Part shown: positions 1 through 8,940 of the stretch, piece by piece | Layout: each line of letters begins with the position of its first letter | How positions within the stretch are numbered: position 1 is the first letter of the stretch | Assembly (NCBI GenBank): GCA_963667855.2 | Contig: CAXXKI010000029.1 | Span: 682,001-746,000 of the forward strand | Direction: 5' to 3' | DNA length: 64,000 nucleotides | DNA from: G963667855 sp963667855 | Lineage (GTDB): Bacteria > Planctomycetota > Phycisphaerae > UBA1845 | Position numbers and translations under genes: made by a program | Notes under the pieces: generated by a model | The model's input: the letters and a program-made list of their open reading frames with translations, nothing else | What the model was told of the DNA's origin: nothing | The model's database searches: none

Positions 1-207
1 TTAGCATCTGGGGAAAACGTCAAAAAAATTCTGATTCCGTGTAAGAAATCACCGGTTCATTGCGACTACCTGATATCGAACACCGTGCACTCGACTGTTG
101 TTTTGTGGTTATCACGGTTATCACTAAATCGGACAGTGTACATCGACACTCGTCGACGACAAACGAAGGGCATCGAACCGGATTGCATCCATCAACGGAG
201 AAATCGA

Positions 208-1002
208 ATGAAAATCCCAATCTCACGTCACACTGCAGCTCACCTCTGCTTTGCTCTCTTGACCCTTTCTCTCACCTGTCCGAGTTCCTTCGGCATTTCG
301 CTGCTAAACACGGAGGCGGGAGTAATCGATACGGGGCATCCCCAGGTTCAAACTTCCGGCGGAAACAGCTTTCACCTGGTCCAGGTAGTAACCGATTCCG
401 CGATGATGGACTATCAACTGGATATGGATATCCTGCTGGCCGACGGATCCCCCCTGGTTTTCACCATCGGAAAAGATTCCAATGACTCCGACACGCTCGA
501 ATTAACCCTGGCCATGGTAATAGACAGTGAACCGTGCCACGTGGAAGTTTCCTTGCGATCATCCGATGGACCTGCACCAGTATTCGACTCAATCGGCACA
601 ACCGTTCCATCAGGGGAGCCGGTCAACAGATCCCCATCCAAAGTGGTTATCCATCACGACGCTCCGATAGATATTGCAGAAGACGTCTACTATGGCGATA
701 TTCCACTTCGGAGTAATACCTTCACCAGCACACAATGGGCAATCGATATTTCTCAACTGAGCATCGGGGAAACTTTCGATATTGTTCTTCGGGCCGGACC
801 GGAAGGTGATTTCGACGATAACGATATCATCGATCTTTCCGACTACGAACAGTTCTTCAACTGCCTGGAATCGACCGCCCCAGAGAATTCCTGTCAACTG
901 TATTTCGATTTCAACGCCGACAACAGTGTGGACTTATACGATTTCGCCGTTTTCCAGAACATATTCACCGGAGCAGATACACCGGCCACCTGCGGAGCAT
1001 AA
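208..1002 (+). CDS. Secreted dockerin-type protein, copy 1 of a tandem module
   Basis: 264 residues with no enzymatic motif that I recognise. Residues 1-29 form a signal peptide (hydrophobic stretch ending near SSFG). The mature part begins ISLLNTEAG and is probably a beta-rich domain. The last 64 residues hold two calcium-loop repeats of dockerin type: DFDDNDIIDLSDYEQF (about 201-216) and DFNADNSVDLYDFAVF (about 234-249). The start at 208 has GGAG at 197-200 and gives a clean signal peptide; an in-frame start at 85 would bury it. The next gene starts 4 nt downstream, so the two are co-transcribed. A paralogue of equal length lies at 2637-3431. The role is unknown; in planctomycetes such tails are thought to tether or assemble secreted proteins (inference). 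Confidence 0.85.
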   Translation: MKIPISRHTAAHLCFALLTLSLTCPSSFGISLLNTEAGVIDTGHPQVQTSGGNSFHLVQVVTDSAMMDYQLDMDILLADGSPLVFTIGKDSNDSDTLELTLAMVIDSEPCHVEVSLRSSDGPAPVFDSIGTTVPSGEPVNRSPSKVVIHHDAPIDIAEDVYYGDIPLRSNTFTSTQWAIDISQLSIGETFDIVLRAGPEGDFDDNDIIDLSDYEQFFNCLESTAPENSCQLYFDFNADNSVDLYDFAVFQNIFTGADTPATCGA

Positions 1003-1006
1003 TATC

Positions 1007-2035
1007 ATGATCAGAATTAACAAAATATCCCAAAGTCGTTTTCAACAGCGCGGCATCACTCTAACGGAAACCGTCGTTATCGCTTTATGCCTCGCCACTC
1101 TCGTTCCTTTGCTGCTTGCGGCTATTCCAGAATTGGACCGTCCCAACAGGGAAGCGATGTGTGCCTACCGCCTGGGCCGCATCGGGTCGGCCATGCTTCA
1201 ATACTCCTTCGAAAACGAACTCTACCTCCCCGGTTCGCCGGGTACCAGCGGTGCGCAGCTCCTTTTGGATTATCCACTAAACACAGATCCGGAAGACATC
1301 AATATGCCGACCGACGTAACTCAAACCTGGGATTGGGCCGGACCATTAGCGGTGTACTTCGATATGGATCTTGATCCCAACCGGGCCAAGAGAATGGATC
1401 AGCTGAGCAAGGGGCCTTTCTGGTGCCCGTCAAACAACTACGTTGCTGATCCATACCCGTACCCTTCCGAACAATGGCGAGCTGCCCGCATGGTCAGCTA
1501 TAACTCCTTTCGAGACATGCTCTATTTCGGAGACGATGTCCTTCCCGATCCTCCCGTTGAATACTGCGCTCGGTACTCAAATGGTTCGAATATAGTTATT
1601 CCTAACGACTATCGACCTAGAATCAACCAGGTCGGAGATCCGTCGGAAAAGGCATTTCTCGCCGACGGGTCTCGATATACGATCCCTTACGCAAGTAGCG
1701 TCTATCTTGATTATGAAATAGACTATAAAGCATCTTACGGCGGTGCCTTTGCTACCGGCAGCCCCACACTTCAAGAGGATTACCTTCATTCGCATTTAAT
1801 CGACCCGCCTGCCAGAGACATTTCGTATCGTCACAAGCACGGAGAAACGGTTGGAATAAACGTAACTCACTTCGACGGCCACGTTGAATGGGTCAGCGAG
1901 CCGAAAACCCGTCACCCTGACCGCTGGTATCCAACCGGAACACTTGTACCACCAAACGCAATGAATACGCCGACAAGAACCAACGTCGGGCGAGACGCGT
2001 TCACTGGACCGGGATACACCTATCCGGTCAACTGA
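1007..2035 (+). CDS. Prepilin-like protein with C-terminal H-x-DG motif, copy 1
   Basis: 342 residues. The N-terminus has a type IV prepilin/pseudopilin signal: cleavage expected after G16 (QQRG|ITLTE), Glu at +5 (E21), then about 20 hydrophobic residues. It is followed by REAMCAYRLGRIGSAM, the counterpart of the conserved Cys-containing segment of planctomycete DUF1559-like proteins. Residues 275-295 carry the H...DGHVEW motif near the C-terminus that marks that family. ATG at 1007 lies 4 nt after the stop of the previous gene. It probably sits in the inner membrane or a pseudopilus-like structure; the function of the family is not established. It has a close paralogue at 3424-4449. A start further upstream in the frame, near 782, is possible on paper but would overlap the first gene and mask the prepilin signal. 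Confidence 0.85.
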   Translation: MIRINKISQSRFQQRGITLTETVVIALCLATLVPLLLAAIPELDRPNREAMCAYRLGRIGSAMLQYSFENELYLPGSPGTSGAQLLLDYPLNTDPEDINMPTDVTQTWDWAGPLAVYFDMDLDPNRAKRMDQLSKGPFWCPSNNYVADPYPYPSEQWRAARMVSYNSFRDMLYFGDDVLPDPPVEYCARYSNGSNIVIPNDYRPRINQVGDPSEKAFLADGSRYTIPYASSVYLDYEIDYKASYGGAFATGSPTLQEDYLHSHLIDPPARDISYRHKHGETVGINVTHFDGHVEWVSEPKTRHPDRWYPTGTLVPPNAMNTPTRTNVGRDAFTGPGYTYPVN

Positions 2036-2064
2036 TCGAGATCGATAGCATTAATACCATAACG

Positions 2065-2096
2065 CAAGTAGGGGACCGAAATAAGTCCCCTACTTG
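2065..2096 (+). terminator. Hairpin terminator after module 1
   Basis: An 11-bp perfect inverted repeat (CAAGTAGGGGA at 2065-2075, TCCCCTACTTG at 2086-2096) with a 10-nt loop lies 30 nt after the stop of the prepilin-like gene. The tail is TATATGTAT, not a clean U-run, so strength is uncertain. Confidence 0.7.
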
Positions 2097-2636
2097 TATA
2101 TGTATTGCCCGGCAATCGGAACATCCACGACCAAGCTAATGCAACTTCAACATTGGCCGATGGCTTTTGCTCATAATTGCCTATTTCCGTGCCTCATCTG
2201 CATATAGCGATTATCCCCTCAGAGCTGAAACCACGGAAATACCATATTAATGACTATGTTAATTTAAGTAAACTACGGATAAAAACAAGGTGGAAACACT
2301 TGAGATAGCCTTTTTGGGAAGCGGATTTTACCATACATCGAATATTCTGAAAAAATTCCAATTTTATCCGTGATATCAAACCTGCAATACTATACACTTT
2401 AGTTGCTGTGTAGGAGAAGTGTGTAATTACATGTTTGTTTCTCACTAACCGCGTTAGCCCGGCGTGGTTTCTGTCGCGACAATTAATACAGTAAACACCA
2501 AAACTGAATCGTGATTCGCTGAGCGAACTTTCTCCCAGCCTGAAACCCTTCTATATGCAAGGCTGGATACTTCATAACATACCCGAGAAAAAGCTCCTGC
2601 TAACATGGCGATTCACCCAGAAAATGGAGAAATTGC
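2097..2636. other. Intergenic stretch between the two modules
   Basis: About 540 nt without a convincing gene. A 63-codon frame on the minus strand (2254-2445) has no ribosome site and no recognisable product. I see no clear promoter or repeat. GGAGA at 2626-2630 is the ribosome site of the next gene. Confidence 0.6.
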
Positions 2637-3431
2637 ATGAAAATTCCATTACCGAAATGCCGTACAACAGAACTCTTATATATCTTGTCCTTTATTCTGT
2701 TTGCCACTCAGAGTAGCCTGGCAATCTCCTTAATCGACACAGAATGTGGCGTATTGGATCCCAATCATCCCCAGATTCAGACTTCTGGCGGGAACCAGGC
2801 TCACCTGATCAACCTCGTGACCCCGATGGACAAAACCAACGCGGAAATCAACGCCGACATACTGTTGGCCGACGACTCACCGCTGGTTTTAACCCTGCAA
2901 CGGGAAGAAGCTGATTCGGATATTATCGAACTTGTTTTTGCCTTCGTTCTGGATGACGAAGTCTGCAGAATGGAAGTCTCCCTGCAGCGGGCGGAAGGCG
3001 TTACACCAACCTTCACAATGATCGGTGCGACCTATCCATACGGAATACCGGTTCGCCCGTCGTTTTCCGAAACACTCATCCATTACGACGAACCGGTTGG
3101 AATAGCCAATGACGTCTATTATGGTAACATCCTGCCATCCGGAGTTGTTACTTCCAGCGATCCCTGGCTGATTGACATCTCCGCACTCGATACAGGCGAC
3201 ACGTTTGACGTCGTTTTAAGCACCAGGGTCTCCGCCGATCCTCCCGACAATCTGAATGACTACTCTGTATTCAATGTCTGTTTCGACTCCCCGGACCCAA
3301 GTGACTGGTGCTACCTCACCTACGACCTCAATGCTGATGGTAAAATGGACCTGCATGATTTCGCCTCCTTCCAGTACATCTTTACCAGGCTCGTCGATTT
3401 CAACAGTTGCGGAGGGCAGAACAATGACTAA
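2637..3431 (+). CDS. Secreted dockerin-type protein, copy 2 of a tandem module
   Basis: 264 residues, the same length as the gene at 208 and clearly paralogous: both continue ISL(L/I)(N/D)TE then DxxHPQ(V/I)QTSGGN after the signal peptide. A signal peptide covers about residues 1-29 (ATQSSLA before ISLID). The second calcium-loop repeat near the C-terminus is intact (DLNADGKMDLHDFASF), but the first is degenerate: PPDNLNDYSVF lacks the regular Asp spacing. ATG at 2637 is preceded by GGAGA. The coding end overlaps the next start by 8 nt, so translation of the pair is probably coupled. Function unknown. Confidence 0.85.
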   Translation: MKIPLPKCRTTELLYILSFILFATQSSLAISLIDTECGVLDPNHPQIQTSGGNQAHLINLVTPMDKTNAEINADILLADDSPLVLTLQREEADSDIIELVFAFVLDDEVCRMEVSLQRAEGVTPTFTMIGATYPYGIPVRPSFSETLIHYDEPVGIANDVYYGNILPSGVVTSSDPWLIDISALDTGDTFDVVLSTRVSADPPDNLNDYSVFNVCFDSPDPSDWCYLTYDLNADGKMDLHDFASFQYIFTRLVDFNSCGGQNND

Positions 3432-4449
3432 CCAGACAATAACAATATCCGATTCGCCTCGCACAAGAGGCGCAACTCTTGTCGAAACGGTAATAGTAAC
3501 TCTCTGCCTGGCGGCCCTTATTCCCGTGCTGCTTGCAGCTATTCCCGAATTCGGCAGGCCGAATAGAGAAGCGATGTGTGCATACCGCCTTGGTCGTATA
3601 GGGTCGGCCATGACCCAGTACACCATAGAAAACGAGAACTACCTCCCCGGTTCCCCTGGAACCAGCGGCGCACAACTCATATTCGATTACCCGAATTCAC
3701 CCGCAGATTCCGTGGATATGCCCACTGATGTAACCCAAACCTGGGACTGGGCCGGACCTCTGGCGAACTATTTCGACATCAGTCTGGATCCGAACAGGGC
3801 AACACGAATGGAACAATTGAGGAACGGTCACTTCTGGTGCCCCTCCAACAACTACACGGCCGTTCCCTACGCCGGAGATCCCGCATACTGGAAATCCGCG
3901 CGCATGATCAGCTATAATTCCATGCGTGACATGCTTTATTACGGCGATAACGCCCCTCTTGATCCCGCCCTGGAGAACTATGCCAGGTATTCCCCTGGTT
4001 TGGAAATCACGATTCCAAGCGACTATCAACCCAAAATCAATCAGGTTGGCAATCCTTCAGAGAAAGCCTATCTCGCCGACGGGTCGCGATTCACCATCGT
4101 ATCAGGCGATAATATCATTATTGACTACGACCCTGATTATAAGGGACGTTACGGAGGCGCTTTTGCTACCGGTGGTCCTACCCTGCCTGAAATATACCTT
4201 CGATCATATTTTCTTGAGGAACCAGCCAGAGACGTTTCCTATCGCCACAGGCATGGAGAAACCCCCGGAATAAACGTAACCCACTTCGACGGTCACGTTG
4301 AATGGGTAAGTGAACCAAACTCCCGCCTCCCGGATCGATGGTACCCAACAGGAACACTCATCTCGCGCGTAGCATTAAGTCGGTTGACAAGAAGTTACCT
4401 TCCGCGAGACGTATATACCGGGCCGGGATACACCTATCCTGTCAATTAA
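3424..4449 (+). CDS. Prepilin-like protein with C-terminal H-x-DG motif, copy 2
   Basis: 341 residues, a close paralogue of the protein at 1007-2035, with long identical runs such as PNREAMCAYRLGRIGSAM and GTSGAQL. The prepilin site is again after G16 (RTRG|ATLVE) with Glu at +5, followed by a hydrophobic helix. The C-terminal H...DGHVEW motif is conserved. The start at 3424 lies inside the previous stop region (ATGACTAA). The duplication covers both genes of the module, which suggests the two products work as a pair (inference). The gene is followed by a strong terminator at 4472. Confidence 0.85.
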   Translation: MTNQTITISDSPRTRGATLVETVIVTLCLAALIPVLLAAIPEFGRPNREAMCAYRLGRIGSAMTQYTIENENYLPGSPGTSGAQLIFDYPNSPADSVDMPTDVTQTWDWAGPLANYFDISLDPNRATRMEQLRNGHFWCPSNNYTAVPYAGDPAYWKSARMISYNSMRDMLYYGDNAPLDPALENYARYSPGLEITIPSDYQPKINQVGNPSEKAYLADGSRFTIVSGDNIIIDYDPDYKGRYGGAFATGGPTLPEIYLRSYFLEEPARDVSYRHRHGETPGINVTHFDGHVEWVSEPNSRLPDRWYPTGTLISRVALSRLTRSYLPRDVYTGPGYTYPVN

Positions 4450-4471
4450 TTCCATTTCGTATAACCAGAAC

Positions 4472-4505
4472 ACGCGGGGGACCTTGCCGCTCCCCCGCGT
4501 TTTTT
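4472..4505 (+). terminator. Rho-independent terminator after module 2
   Basis: A 10-bp perfect GC-rich stem (ACGCGGGGGA at 4472-4481, TCCCCCGCGT at 4491-4500) is followed directly by a run of T. It separates the plus-strand modules from the convergent GH116 gene. Confidence 0.9.
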
Positions 4506-4547
4506 ACACAACCATATACTGCTTTATAGTTATCCGTATCACCCGCA

Positions 4548-7500
4548 CTATTCGCCGGAATCTTCCGTCACTACCGTTTTCTCCACGTCGATTGTTCCGG
4601 ATTTAACCTCGTAAAACGGCTTGCCGCCTCTTAAACCCACTGTACCGAAACCACCGGCCGTAGAAAGAAAGCACCTGAAATCAGTTCCCAGCCGATTATT
4701 CATATACAGGGTTTTATCAATGGCGTCATAACGAACTCCGGTCATCCCCTGAAGCAAGACATAGCTGGCGAGAGCCCGCCCGTACCAGTGTCCACATTCG
4801 TATTCATCAAACGGATTTCGCTTACGGCCATCATAGCGATCTCTACAAATTCGGACTATTTCCAGCCCCTGGTCGATTAATCCATTCATCATCAGGTGAG
4901 AAGCCACCTGGTATTCAATACCCGTCCACACCTCGTCACTGTACACAAATGGCAAATCGGGAGCATTGCCTTTGGGCCAAGTGCATAAAAGTAATCCCCC
5001 ATCACTGCCCAGGGCGAATGTAGGCCTTTGCGGATTGGCGTGATCTGACAGGTTACGACGCAAGTTGTAACGGTGAATCGAAAGCAGGTTACTCTTTACT
5101 CTTATGGTATCCACAATTTCCCGATCCAAGCCGCAAGCCCGGGCCAGCCAGAAACCAAATACACCGTCGGATAAACACCCATTGCCGTATTGATATCTCG
5201 GACCTTGAGAATTCAAACGATCGATTATTTGCCAGTACCCCTCACCGTTGTGTCGGAAATCCAGAGGTTTGTATTCCGCGTTCAACCCCGTTATCTGAAC
5301 CTTCTGATAAAAATACTCTCCGTTGAACAGCTCGTTCTCCAGATTCCGACATCCAGCTTCGAGTAAAGTGCGGTAATCCGCGACATCGTCTTCCAGGAAT
5401 TCACCCATCTCCACGGCTGCGGTCAAAGCGGCCAGGTATACGCTGGTGCAGTGTCCGTTCGGGCCCCAATACTCAATATCGTAAGTGTTGTGATGCGGCT
5501 CTTCCAGCAATCCCCTTCCGCGTGGATCCCAGGTCCGGATGCAGTAATCGAGACTCTTTTGAACCGCAGGCCAAAGCCCGCGAAGCCAGTCCGTGTCGCC
5601 GGATATTCTCCAATCGCGATGTACCTTGATTATCCCGCCTAGCTGCCCGTCCGCAGCAGCCGGCCTCTTGTGATGGGGAGTCCGGATCGGAAGTGATGCA
5701 CGAAAAGCCTGGTGACCTTTATCATCCTGATTAACCGTGAATTCCGTATCGCGCAGGGATCGCTCCAGATTGGGGAACAGATGACAAATCGCCTGGGCGT
5801 AATTCCACACATGCGTACAACTTCCGTGACAGCAACCGCGATTATCGCTGCACCCTTCAAAACACCACAATTTTCCATCTACCTGCCTTAGCACGGTTGG
5901 TGATTTGAGTATCGTCAAATTGGCACTGACCGCTTCAATCACCTCCGGCGGCAGAGTGGTATCGTAAAACGTATCCCTGAAAAGCCCGGATGCCGATCGC
6001 AATCGCTCGTAATTCGCCCTCCAGAAATCAGCTACCTCAACAACGCTTTTGTATTTACCCGCATACCAGGGAACATGGTATTCCGAACCGCCGCAGGTTG
6101 TGCCGTTGCAGCCGCCACCGGTGGATCCAACTTCCCAATCACCGTAATCCTCGCCTTCAAAATCGGCGATAACCGTAACCGGCCTCCTTCGCCGGGATTC
6201 GCTTTTCATCATATCTTCGACCGAATCCCAGCGGTATCTGGTCATCACGATATGATCAACGTTTATATGTCCCCAGCCCTCACTCTTTAAGTCAACAATA
6301 CGGATGCGAGCCTCCCTGCCCCGGAATTCCTTAATGTCCCAGGTCGTCCATTCCAGTTGCTCTTTTCGCTTACCGGTGGAAATTCGAACCACTTCGTCAT
6401 CCACAAGTAACTGCATACAGGTTTTCTCAGGATCATTCGCTCCGCCGATCAGAAACTGGATGTAATTCGCCGTAAGCCTGAAAGGTGGAGATGTTAAGGT
6501 CCCCGTAGGCTCATCGCCGTTGGGATCAAAAGTATTAACCAACCCCTGACCGACAAAACCGGTAACCTCCTGCTGCCTCAGGCCGGTCCCACGCGATGGG
6601 CCCGCGGAAAACGCCGATTGAACCGGGTCCCAACCGAGTCTTATCCGAGTGTTTGGAACATACCAGGCGAACATCAGGCAAATGGTTTTCCGCTCATGAG
6701 GTTTAAGAACAACCGGAGTATAAAGCGACGCGCCCGGACATTTTCCTGCTTGAGGAGGATTATCCAATAGCCGCCCCTGCTTGATATTCCGCCAGGCAAG
6801 GGTGAGACCGTCCCACCAACTGCCCCGGAACCAGCAGTGATCTACTACGGTTTTATCGTTATTGGTAAAAATAGCACAACTGCCCTCATGCTCCGGATGA
6901 GCAGTTGAACCGGACTGATGAAGAATAAAACCGTTTTTGATCGGCAGAATGGTATCGCCTCTCCTGCCCATGGTCATGAAATTCTTGGTATGATAGCTAA
7001 AAACGAACTCCAGCGGCTCGTCACTCGTGTTTTCAAAACTGTATTCCAGCGAACCCACCGGCAGGCTGGAATCGTCCTCGTTCCCCGGAATAAACGGACT
7101 CCAGCCGCTGATCTTTATATCTAATGGGATTTCAGTATCAGCCAGTCCCACCTCCGCAAATGGAAAACGGGCGAGAAAAGTAGCCTGCTCAAACCGAGGC
7201 AGTCCATAAGATTTACCCGCACCGCCGTTTCCCGTCCCGCTGGCCCCGAAAACCTTCCAGTCGCGTACCGGACCTTCAAGTACTTTGGCAATCCTTCCAT
7301 CTGCACTACGGATCGAAATCGCCGCAAAGGAACACGGCTCGCGAAAAAAATCCAGAGAACCACGCAGGGAGAGATGGGAAACCGTCCCGCCGCCTTCCAG
7401 ACAGAACATACCCGCACCGATTCCTCCAATGGGAAAGGCTATCCGGGTAAGATTAGCTCCCTGGTATATTCCGTTGTATTCATGCCCCCTGGTCGGCCCG

Positions 7501-7604
7501 GACGCAACAGATACATCTTCCGCAAAAACAGACAACTTCGGCAGAAAGATCAAAAAGATTATGACCAATTCAAGACAGCGCCTGGGACTCATGCCTTTCT
7601 CCAA
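4548..7604 (-). CDS. Secreted GH116-family glycoside hydrolase with inserted beta-sandwich
   Basis: 1018 residues with a signal peptide (about 1-28). Residues 45-320 match the N-terminal beta domain of GBA2-like enzymes (IAFPIGGIGAGMF at 55-67). Residues 510-1000 are the (alpha/alpha)6 catalytic domain. By alignment with human GBA2 from memory, the nucleophile is E583 (CFEG) and the acid/base is D709 (HNTYD); SDEVWTG and the C-terminal ECGHWYGRALASY are also present. GH116 enzymes cleave beta-glucosides or beta-xylosides; the substrate here is unknown. About 170 extra residues (325-500) between the domains resemble the accessory beta-sandwich of some planctomycete GH32 proteins (GxGLVNTF at 352-359, GWGHINVDHI at 443-452), but the usual leading segment FEGEDYGDW (482-490) comes last. 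The gene follows upp and the flavin reductase on the same strand and may share their transcript. Confidence 0.88.
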   Translation of the reverse strand: MEKGMSPRRCLELVIIFLIFLPKLSVFAEDVSVASGPTRGHEYNGIYQGANLTRIAFPIGGIGAGMFCLEGGGTVSHLSLRGSLDFFREPCSFAAISIRSADGRIAKVLEGPVRDWKVFGASGTGNGGAGKSYGLPRFEQATFLARFPFAEVGLADTEIPLDIKISGWSPFIPGNEDDSSLPVGSLEYSFENTSDEPLEFVFSYHTKNFMTMGRRGDTILPIKNGFILHQSGSTAHPEHEGSCAIFTNNDKTVVDHCWFRGSWWDGLTLAWRNIKQGRLLDNPPQAGKCPGASLYTPVVLKPHERKTICLMFAWYVPNTRIRLGWDPVQSAFSAGPSRGTGLRQQEVTGFVGQGLVNTFDPNGDEPTGTLTSPPFRLTANYIQFLIGGANDPEKTCMQLLVDDEVVRISTGKRKEQLEWTTWDIKEFRGREARIRIVDLKSEGWGHINVDHIVMTRYRWDSVEDMMKSESRRRRPVTVIADFEGEDYGDWEVGSTGGGCNGTTCGGSEYHVPWYAGKYKSVVEVADFWRANYERLRSASGLFRDTFYDTTLPPEVIEAVSANLTILKSPTVLRQVDGKLWCFEGCSDNRGCCHGSCTHVWNYAQAICHLFPNLERSLRDTEFTVNQDDKGHQAFRASLPIRTPHHKRPAAADGQLGGIIKVHRDWRISGDTDWLRGLWPAVQKSLDYCIRTWDPRGRGLLEEPHHNTYDIEYWGPNGHCTSVYLAALTAAVEMGEFLEDDVADYRTLLEAGCRNLENELFNGEYFYQKVQITGLNAEYKPLDFRHNGEGYWQIIDRLNSQGPRYQYGNGCLSDGVFGFWLARACGLDREIVDTIRVKSNLLSIHRYNLRRNLSDHANPQRPTFALGSDGGLLLCTWPKGNAPDLPFVYSDEVWTGIEYQVASHLMMNGLIDQGLEIVRICRDRYDGRKRNPFDEYECGHWYGRALASYVLLQGMTGVRYDAIDKTLYMNNRLGTDFRCFLSTAGGFGTVGLRGGKPFYEVKSGTIDVEKTVVTEDSGE

Positions 7605-7685
7605 AACCAGTTAAAACCAAACTGTATGTTCCCAAGCCGTTTCGCCCGCAGAAGGCCCGTTGGAGGTGTTTCCGTTTTACCAAGA

Positions 7686-8195
7686 TCAAACGCGGGGCAA
7701 GCCGGCCAGTTGATAATCCTTACCCACCGTATACAACCGGTTAAGCGGCTTCTCGTTCATGTGCGATGCCACAACCTCGCCGACGAAAATCACGTGGTCT
7801 CCCGCCTCGGTTTCCGAAACCACCTTGCATTCGAAATTCGCCACCGCGTCCACCAGCAGAACCGAATCGATCTTCGACGCCGGGACAGTGGGACAACGAG
7901 CGGCAGCCAGCTTGTCGGTGGTCCGCCCCGATTTGGTACCGAACGAAAGAGCCTCCTCCTTCTGCAGCTCGGACGGGAAAGCCAGGACAAACTCACTCGC
8001 CTGGTGAAAAGCAGCCAGCGAATACCTGGTTTTACCAATAGCGACGGCCATCATCGGCGGCTCATGGGAAACTATCATGGTCCAGCCCAGGGTTATCGGG
8101 TTGTGTTTCCCCTGCGGATCTTTAGCAATACCGATAGCCACCGGTTCCGGATACTTGGTGAGAATCGCCTGTGAATAATCGACACTCTTCTGCAT
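7686..8195 (-). CDS. Flavin reductase-like FMN-binding split-barrel protein
   Basis: 169 residues, the usual size for the flavin reductase-like domain. The segment KYPEPVAIGIAKDPQGK, then NPITLGWTMIVSHEPPMMAVAIGKTRYS, is the FMN-binding split-barrel core, and GDHVIFVGEVVASH near the C-terminus is the family's closing strand. It probably binds FMN and reduces flavin or a small substrate in the cytoplasm; the substrate cannot be read from the sequence. It starts 26 nt after the stop of upp and ends 81 nt before GH116, consistent with one minus-strand transcript. Confidence 0.85.
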   Translation of the reverse strand: MQKSVDYSQAILTKYPEPVAIGIAKDPQGKHNPITLGWTMIVSHEPPMMAVAIGKTRYSLAAFHQASEFVLAFPSELQKEEALSFGTKSGRTTDKLAAARCPTVPASKIDSVLLVDAVANFECKVVSETEAGDHVIFVGEVVASHMNEKPLNRLYTVGKDYQLAGLPRV

Positions 8196-8221
8196 GGTTC
8201 GACTCCTGATCGGTTTGACGA

Positions 8222-8857
8222 TTAAGCTGTTCCGTAAAGTCGGTCCCCCGCGTCCCCCAGACCGGGTACGATATACCCTTTATCGTTAAGGCATTTGTCT
8301 ATCGCCGCGGTATATATGGGAACGTCAGCATAAACCTTTCGGACAGTCTCGATACCTTCCGGACTGGCCACCAGACACAGAATCTTGATCCGCCGGGCAC
8401 CTGTCTTGCGTACGGCGTCAATCGCGGCATTCAAGGAACCCCCGGTAGCCAACATGGGATCGATTATAATTACGTCGGTCTCCGCGATATCCGGCGGCAT
8501 TTTGTTGTAATACACCACAGGTTCCAGTGTTTCCTCGTTTCGGAATAAACCCAAATGCCCGACGCGTGCCTCGGGCAGCAGCCGGAGGATACCATCGGCC
8601 ATCCCCAGCCCCGCCCGCAAAATGGGAACCAGGGTCAGATGCGCCGCCAGTTTTTTCCCCATACAACTGCCCATCGGCGTTTCGACTTCAACCTCCACCG
8701 TCGTATAATCGCGAGTCAGTTCGTAAATCATCAAACCGGCGATCTGCTTGAGCAGTACCCTGAACTGCCCCACGTCGGTCCTTTTATCCCGGGCAAGGGT
8801 AAGCCGCTGCTGGATCAGTGGATGATTGATTACGTGAACATCGTGATAGTCGGGCAT
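8222..8857 (-). CDS. upp: Uracil phosphoribosyltransferase
   Basis: 211 residues, the normal length of Upp. The enzyme makes UMP from uracil and PRPP in pyrimidine salvage. The PRPP-binding loop is IIDPMLATGGS (131-141); the N-terminal HPLIQQRLTLARD and PILRAGLGM are characteristic; the uracil-binding C-terminus GYIVPGLGDAGDRLYGT is intact. It is followed after 26 nt by the flavin reductase gene and preceded 83 nt upstream by the transglutaminase-like gene, all on the minus strand. Confidence 0.95.
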   Translation of the reverse strand: MPDYHDVHVINHPLIQQRLTLARDKRTDVGQFRVLLKQIAGLMIYELTRDYTTVEVEVETPMGSCMGKKLAAHLTLVPILRAGLGMADGILRLLPEARVGHLGLFRNEETLEPVVYYNKMPPDIAETDVIIIDPMLATGGSLNAAIDAVRKTGARRIKILCLVASPEGIETVRKVYADVPIYTAAIDKCLNDKGYIVPGLGDAGDRLYGTA

Positions 8858-8940
8858 AATCGCCTCCAGGAGAAAACCATCATCTGCCCGTTCGACAAAT
8901 GACTCGAATCAGAATAACAACTTCCGGCTCCGGTGAAGAT

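Noticed and set aside
85..207. Longer N-terminus for the first dockerin-type protein
   Set aside because: It would hide the signal peptide; the paralogue at 2637 starts at the equivalent of 208.
2254..2445. 63-codon minus-strand frame between the two modules
   Set aside because: No ribosome site, no conserved feature, AT-rich surroundings.
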